A stretch of DNA of 53,168 nt from Ectocarpus siliculosus. Lineage: Eukaryota; Sar; Phaeophyceae; Ectocarpales; Ectocarpaceae. Each line of letters opens with the position of its first letter. Position 1 is the stretch's first letter. The notes under the pieces were generated by a model that made no database searches, was not told the DNA's origin, and was given only the letters and a program-made list of their open reading frames with translations. Made by a program: the position numbers and the translations under genes. Positions 47,012-53,168 of this stretch are shown here, piece by piece. The stretch is taken from positions 902,395 through 955,562 of the forward strand of contig FN649741.1 in NCBI GenBank assembly GCA_000310025.1, given 5' to 3'.

Positions 47012-49700
47012 TAGCTTCGGCGGGGACATTGGGTGTTTAGCGCTGAGGAACGTGCGATGGCCCCGGCTCAAGGGGTGGAAACAAACCCCCATCGCTGCTG
47101 AGATTGGGAGCGACGCGGAGGAGAAATCCGCCGTAGTGTGCCGGGTACGAGCGGTCAGTTGACGCGGCGAGAGAGATAAACATGACCGGCTGCTAGTTTG
47201 GTATGTAGCACGTTTAGCCCCAAACTGTTGTCGTTGTAAATAGCTTCTGATACTCTGGTGGCGTTGGTACCGGGCGGTTGGACACTTGTATCATTTTATT
47301 GTCATGCTTGTTGACTCTCAGAAAGGCCTCCCTACTGCAAGTCAGCGCTGAATGACAGCCCGGGGCTCGTTTTGCTTCTCGTGTCTCTCTTTTGTCAGAG
47401 GGTGCCTGAGGTGTTATCTGTGCTTTCAATATCTTAGCGTGCCAAATATTTTATTATGCGACTTGCATGTCACGAACTCGGCAGCAGCTATCCGGGTATC
47501 CTCAGGTGCTCACGCCTTGTTCTGCCTGTCTCGCGTTGTAGGAGTTGCTAAACGCGTGATTTCGTCTGCTTTTTGTCGACTTGAGTCCAGGGGCGACACC
47601 CTTTGTGTTTATTCACACGCGGCGTAGTTTGCATACCCGCGCCTGGGGTGCGGGATCATGGGCAGGGCAATATTTATTGTGCGGCAGTGTTATGAGGGTG
47701 CATTGCTGTTCTTGTCGGCGGCGTACTTTGTATCCACATCTGTGCTTCGTGGCACTTGAGTTTACGCGCAGATTTGCAGGGCCTCTATGGAGGGGCCTGT
47801 CATACACGAAGCCATTTCCGGCAGGTCGGTGTACATATGCTCTCAGTTCGTTGTCCCCCCCTCCCCCCCCTTCTTTTTTTTCCATTTTTCGATTCGAACC
47901 ATTATTGTTCAAGTCGGACAAGGTGGAGAGCTTGCCATTGGTCGTTTTGGTGTTGCTGTGCGGTGAGCCTTGTAACCGAGACCACGACAGTGGGGGGTTT
48001 ACTCGCCTTGAGCGCTAGTCATATATACGTACCCTAGATGATTTGTAGCCTTTCGTTTTTTCCGAAGTTTTTTCGTCTCGAGCAAGAGAGACATAGATAG
48101 ATACGGATAAGGTTTTAGTTGTACAAGCTCGCGCCATGAAGGACGCGAGTCTCGTCAAGCGCAAAAAAAGCCGGTTCCAACAGATTTGACTTTTTGCCCC
48201 GGTATGAGGCACTTCTCAACGTCGAATGGTTGTTTCCATAAAAAAACAGTAGCACGGATCGCCCCCCGGTGGTCCAGAGAGGGTCTTGTTGCCTTCCAAG
48301 CGGTACTCCACGTGGTTGCTCTGTACCATACACACACGACGGAGAGAGTTGGCCCCTTTATTGTAAGCAAATGTGTGGATATCTTGCCTAGAAAGTTGTA
48401 CGGGGAGGGTTCTCGAGTGAACCATCGAGTGATGCAATGCTAACTCTCTTCGGTGTCGCGTTACAGTAGGACATGCCATCTGCAAAAGAGCGAAGGGGGA
48501 ACGGGGAGTCGCCTACTTGACAACGACGGTCCACTTTGCTCTGAGATTATGTAGCAAGCCGGAGGTCGGTGCAAGGCTAAGGTGACGATATATCAAATGC
48601 GAGATGGTAAGAAAACAACATCTCTGTGTAGAGCCTTACTGACGTAATCTCCAGGTGGATGCTGTTGCTGTGCTCTGTCGCATTGATTGATGGATTATAA
48701 GCGATCTCTTCTCAGTGTACCTTCGACTCTGCGACCACGAAAAAGGCGTCGGTGTCAGAGGACGTTATCAATGCGCATGTTGCGATTAAAATGTTATTTA
48801 ATTGTTCTGTGGTCGCCCCGGTAGTCTATGTAGTTGGTATCCTCGAATAGCCAGAGGGGCAGGTTGGGCACCAACCACAACCTGGGGGGGGAGGTTGGGA
48901 GGCCGAGTTCGACCTTAAACCCATTTTTCTTCAGGCTTGCAGCCCGCCGTGTTGATTGGAATAACGCCACTATTATCCTAGATGCGGGATAACGTGCACA
49001 CTTTGGGCTGCAACCTCCCGCAACCTCCCCCCCCCAGGTTGTAGTTGGTGCCCCAACCTAACCACAACATGCCTCTGGCCACCAGTGTACCTTCTAGTGG
49101 TTAGGGCCAGGGGTTCGAACTCCCAGCGTAAGCGAGCTTTTCTTGCACAGTGATGAGTTTTTCTCTCGTGTTCCTGGCCTGGGTAAGTAGCGCTACGTAG
49201 TTCTTGTGTACACAAAGGGAAGAGAGTGCAGCACTCTTCTTGTCGCATTAACAAGGCAAGATTAGAAATCTCGCTTCGCTCGAATAAAAAATGCATATAA
49301 ACGATACGTCCATAGACTAATGAGATCGGAAGAGAAAGGAATAGTTTACAAGAGCTACTGCAAATCGACAAGTAAGACCCAAGCAAGTCAGTCGTCGCAG
49401 GCGATATGAACCACACAAAAAACAGCACTGAAGTCAACACAGCCAGCCGTACATTGTCACGTCGAACAAGTTACTGCATGACGTGACAACGTAATATAGA
49501 TGGTGTGTTTATTTAATTAATTAATTGTTGTTTGGGGAATGTTTTTGGTTTCGGGGAGACGATATAAATTTATGGGGTGTGTGTGAATGACAGGTGTAGA
49601 AGTGCTGTAACCATTGTTGTTTGTGCACATACAAGAGTAGGACCAAGATACGATCCGAACGGAGGATCTTACTGATGGTTGATCAGCAAGAGACCCGACT
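47012..49700. other. Gene-poor right flank, first part
   Basis: 3' side of the arrestin gene, poly-T and C-rich tracts near 47860, and a MITE-like inverted repeat at 48850-49080. Minus ORFs up to 155 codons have no recognisable content. No gene is called. Confidence 0.4.
48850..49080. mobile_element. MITE-like element with ~55-bp inverted ends
   Basis: The left end (gccagaggggcaggttggg, caccaaccacaacctggggg) is repeated inverted at the right end (cccccaggttgtagttggtg, cctctggcc). The total is ~230 bases with no ORF. A target duplication was not identified. Confidence 0.6.
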
Positions 49701-51355
49701 ATGGATGCGTCCCTCTTGGCGCCACCTGTGGAGCTTGGGAATCCGAGACCCTCGGGCTTGGTCTCCCTCGCCCCTTCGGCGGCACACTCTCTCTTGTCTC
49801 TCTCTTCTGAGACCCTCTCCTCTCTAAATCTCGACGAAGAGAACTGCCAGTCCTTAGTAGTGGGAAAAGACTACTGCGACCTCGGCCTCCCCCCAACGAG
49901 GTAAGCCTGTATCCTCATGTGTTTGTTTTTAGGTTTGGGGAGTACATATAATATGCATACATAAATGGCATTTTGTCCTGGTCATCACAGAGCTCTCGCT
50001 TTCTTGTTTCCCAACCTCCCCGACCACAACCTTATCGATTGACGAAGTATACATAATAACGAGTACACGGAATGGAATTAAGGAATAATAAAAACACACA
50101 CAGAAAGACTACCCATTCGAGATATATATATACCCACAGTCGAACGGGATGTGGTGGAGTCTTTTCAGTGAGCGGAGGGAAACCGGCTGGGTACTGGACT
50201 TATTTCAATACACTGATGATTTATAGCAGTGATGCCAGCTGGTGCTAAGTACAAAACATCTGTATAAGTAACTTACATTTTACAATACATCCCCTGTAGT
50301 TCTCTACTGGGTCAACGACAAAATATCGGGGAGAATCCCTCCGTTGTGTCGTGTATTGTATTGTAAAATGTAACCTTCACAGGGGACACGGCGCAGTGTC
50401 TATTGACAGCTTGCTGGTTTATTAAACATACAGGAATAATATTGTAAAAATCATGGAGGAGGTGGAACGAAGTCTACAATAGTACAATGGTACTGCTACG
50501 GACGGACAATTTCGCCGCCATCACATGCAACTCACCCCGCTCGTGCGTCTGATTGGCGCGCCTGTTGTCCTCGGGACTGTCGGGTTGATCGCCAAGTGAC
50601 ATCATCTGATCGAAGTGAAATTGATGAAGAGAGGAAGGAGGGAGAGGGCGCGCACACGAGCGACAGCAGAAAGAGGGAGCGCGGAGGACATTGCACTTCC
50701 CTTCGTCTACTGGCCGCATCCAAGGTATTGATGTTGTGTTAGACCATTCGCACGCTAAGCCGCCTGTGCAAAACGTCGCCAACCGTTTCAGCAGCACCCC
50801 GCGGAAAAGCGTTCCATGTATGCTAGTCTACGTTCATATATCTTGGATATGCTGCTGCTGTATCAGGTACAACTCCCACCTCGTTTACTGCTAGAAAGCT
50901 CTATTTGTTCCGTACCGTCTTTTCGTGTCCTGGTGCGCCGAAGTATGCCTCGTATATTCGACACGCGGTCGGTTGCCTTGCCGTGGGGCGGCGTTAGCGG
51001 GTGCGAGAGCCTGGTCGGCGAGATCCTGGCATCCTGGCACTGAATAGACTACACATCCCATTTTTATTTGAAGTCTTTAGACTAGACAAGTTGCAAGTTT
51101 ATGATGTATGATGACGGTGGTAGGAACGACATCATGGCGTAGTTTTCGAATGGAGCACACAGGTATCATGTGGGGGGCAATGGCATGGGCCGGTGCAACC
51201 CGCTCTACAAGGAGCTGCAAGTAGACTTGTGTGGTACAGATTTCATGGGCACAGCGACTTCAGATGAAAGTAGCGTTCCTGGGAACAGTCCTGGATCCTG
51301 GATGCCAAATGCCAAACGTCTCAGAATTACTCCTCAGTGGAAAGCCACGTTGTAA
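49701..51355 (+). CDS. Candidate two-exon gene of unknown function
   Basis: Exon 49701-49900 runs from an ATG to a strong donor (acgag|gtaagc, phase 2). Exon 51163-51355 follows acceptor gcacacag in matching phase and ends TAA. Together they encode 130 residues. The first half is Ser/Leu-rich (LAPSAAHSLLSLSSETLSSL, then VVGKDYCDLGLPP). The second reads YHVGGNGMGRCNPLYKEL followed by a Ser/Gly/Asp-rich tail. I do not recognise it. Support is limited to phase-compatible splice sites and composition. The 1.26-kb intron would hold a dispersed repeat and a small inverted-repeat element. It could be fortuitous. Confidence 0.3.
50071..50277 (-). repeat. ~210-bp dispersed repeat, copy 2, inverted
   Basis: Partner of 44131-44345 in opposite orientation. 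Confidence 0.85.
50275..50371. mobile_element. Small inverted-repeat (MITE-like) element
   Basis: Left end ACATTTTACAATACA and right end TGTATTGTATTGTAAAATGT are inverted copies, 97 bases in all. It abuts the 50071-50277 repeat directly. Confidence 0.6.
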
Positions 51356-51364
51356 GTTGTGTGT

Positions 51365-51365
<1 letters not shown>

Positions 51366-51433
<68 letters not shown>
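51366..51433. repeat. (TG)n(GA)n compound microsatellite
   Basis: About ten TG units followed by about twenty-three GA units. Confidence 0.95.
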
Positions 51434-51435
<2 letters not shown>

Positions 51436-51555
51436 CGGCGCCTCCCCTCTTTGTCTCTCTCCTTGAAACGCAGGTCACAGCAGCAGTGGGACCAAACGTG
51501 GAAAAATCAGACGAGTCAGGGTCCATAGACTATTGTTCTTCATTTTTAAGGGCGC

Positions 51556-52259
51556 CTGGGGATCGCCGTACCTCCTCTGAAAAATCCAGGAAACGCCTGC
51601 ATATCTCGGTTTTCCAAAGTCTAACTCCAGTACGAAACTACCATCGTAAATTAACCGTCCGCAGCGGTCGCTTGTGGACAATGTTAGCAGCTGAGATTGT
51701 AGCCCTTTCGATACACTACAGACTAGCGGTCCGCGATTTTCCAAACCATCCTTCTATCATCGAGTTCGGTGAGCTACAAGCTATATTTTTGAAGCTGCTG
51801 TGCGGTCCAATTTTGAAACGCTTCAAGCACCCTTTCCTCAAGGCCCGGACACGCATATACATGACCGTGGCCATTCAAATCGACAATGGCGACCAGCTGG
51901 ATATGTGAGGGAAGAGCTGCGCTGAAGTTCGCGGCCCCATACACTCACATAGGCGGTGATTCGTGTTCACGGTGTGCTTGAAGCGTTTCAAAATTGGACC
52001 GCACAGCAGCTTCAAAAATCTAGCTTGTAGCTCACCGAACTCGATGATAGAAGGATCGTTTGGAAAATCGCGGACCGCTAGTCTGTAGTGTATCGCAAGG
52101 GGTACAACCTCAGCTACTAACATTGTACACAAGCGACCGCTGCGGACGGTTAATTTACGATGGTAGTTTCGTACTGGAGTTAGACTTTGGAAAACCGAGA
52201 TATGCAGGCGTTTCCAGGCGTTTCCTGTTTTTTTGAAGAGGAAGTACTGCGATCCCCAG
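51556..52259. repeat. Long inverted repeat (280-bp arms, ~143-bp loop)
   Basis: 51556-51830 and 51974-52259 are reverse complements at high identity by eye (landmarks: ctggggatcgc, cctgcatatctcggttttcc, aattaaccgtccgcagcggt, cggtccaattttgaaacgct). Both arms keep an open frame reading IHYRLAVRDFPN and CGPILKRFKH on the arm's own sense strand. It may be a foldback transposon or a source of hairpin RNA. No recognisable protein family. Confidence 0.85.
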
Positions 52260-52785
52260 TGCGGCCTTAAGTTGACCTGACCTACAATTAATTGTATCGT
52301 GAAGGAGGGGCGGGCTTTCTCTGACTGTATTTCGATATCCTCTTATCAATCTCGCTTGTCCAGCATGTCACCTGCGAAGAATTAATTGTCTGACTGTGGG
52401 GAATTCCTTGTTAGGCCTTCGTGTTGGTCTGTCTGGATTATTTTTATTGCTCTCTTTTTGGAATCGTAGCACGCGCCCTTTTTTTTTTGTGTGGCTACAT
52501 CATGGAGGGCACACCCTCGTCAAATACGGATGTTGGACGGTAGTACACTGAGAGAGGAGATCCGAACGATTTTGAACAAAAAAAGTGAAAACGATTTTTA
52601 GTCGAACAACGACGTTGATTCCTTGTCCTTCGGGTAGAATGTGCCTTGTTCTTGGGAAGAAGGAACACGAGGAACAAGCTAATAGCACACCAGGAACCAC
52701 CGAGTTACATCCATCGTCCGACTACTTTCCCGCGCCCTGTCTTACGTCATTGCCTGTGCCATCGTCCGACTATTTTCCCGTGCCC

Positions 52786-53168
52786 CCCCCCCCCCCGGGG
52801 TTTGTCATCCGGGTTTGGGTTTTCCTCCCTTGGGAACCACCTTGTAAAACAAACCAATTTCCTTCCTGAACTCCGCAACCCGGGTACCGTTTTTTTTTTT
52901 TACCCCGGTTTTTTTTTTTTGGGGGGAACCCTAAAGGGGGGCCAGTAAAACATGGTGGGGGGGGGCCAAAAAACCCCCTCCCCGCAACGGGGGAAGAACC
53001 CCCCCCCTTGTGTTAAAAAGGGCAAGCTTCCTCCAGGGAGTTACCCAGTGCTTACAACTGTCTCTGGGAATGAAAGCCCCCAAAAATAAATTAAGTCCTA
53101 CGTAGCTGTCCTCCCTACCCCAGGGAATAAGCCCAAAAAGCCCAAAACCCCTAACAGGATGCCGCTCA
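52786..53168. other. Low-quality contig end
   Basis: After a poly-C run the sequence turns into stretches of homopolymers (ggggtttg, cccgggtttgggttttcc, long T, G and A runs). This resembles the smeared copy right of the gap, so bases here should not be trusted. No feature is called. Confidence 0.7.

Overview
The window is nuclear DNA of an intron-rich eukaryote, most likely a brown alga (Ectocarpus-like stramenopile). The genes are broken into short exons by introns of roughly 0.3-2 kb with gt-ag borders. A plastid-type FabZ carries a bipartite presequence with a Phe-containing FLAP motif of the kind used for secondary plastids. Simple repeats and poly-C runs are abundant, and one 100-N gap is present. 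I built the gene models by hand: splice sites were chosen so that reading phase is kept and the protein aligns with remembered family sequences. The species assignment is inference.

Layout. 1-5142 (-): splicing factor SF3A1, lacking its 3' part beyond the window edge. 6135-8398 (+): plastid beta-hydroxyacyl-ACP dehydratase FabZ. 10998-13497 (-): a HINT3-like HIT protein. 13945-15722 (+): a PlsC-family acyltransferase. 15.7-25.1 kb is repeat-rich: two identical 267-bp direct repeats (candidate LTRs) enclose 5.2 kb with diverged internal duplications and one gag-like low-complexity ORF (23493-24464, -). 25.1-38.8 kb (+): a 16-exon GH2 (LacZ-type) beta-galactosidase with an N-terminal membrane anchor, all recognisable catalytic residues and large Gly/Ala-rich insertions; its last intron holds the gap. 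40506-42011 (-): ribosomal protein eL42. 43866-47011 (+): an arrestin-domain protein. 47-53 kb: mostly repeats (MITE-like elements, a 280-bp-arm inverted repeat) and one weak two-exon gene candidate.

The genes are mostly housekeeping and do not form a pathway. SF3A1/FabZ, HIT/acyltransferase and eL42/arrestin are divergent pairs with 0.4-1.9 kb between start codons. FabZ/HIT and beta-galactosidase/eL42 converge. FabZ (plastid fatty-acid elongation) and the acyltransferase (glycerolipid assembly) both belong to lipid metabolism, but nothing shows they are co-regulated.

I found no convincing new multi-gene system. The most notable observations are an assembly artefact at the gap (the same ~305 bp lie on both sides, once clean and once as smeared base calls), a tandemly amplified 5' splice site in a beta-galactosidase intron, a young gag-only LTR-like element, a long hairpin-forming repeat near the right end, and strong over-representation of the 9-mer ACTGCTGTA.
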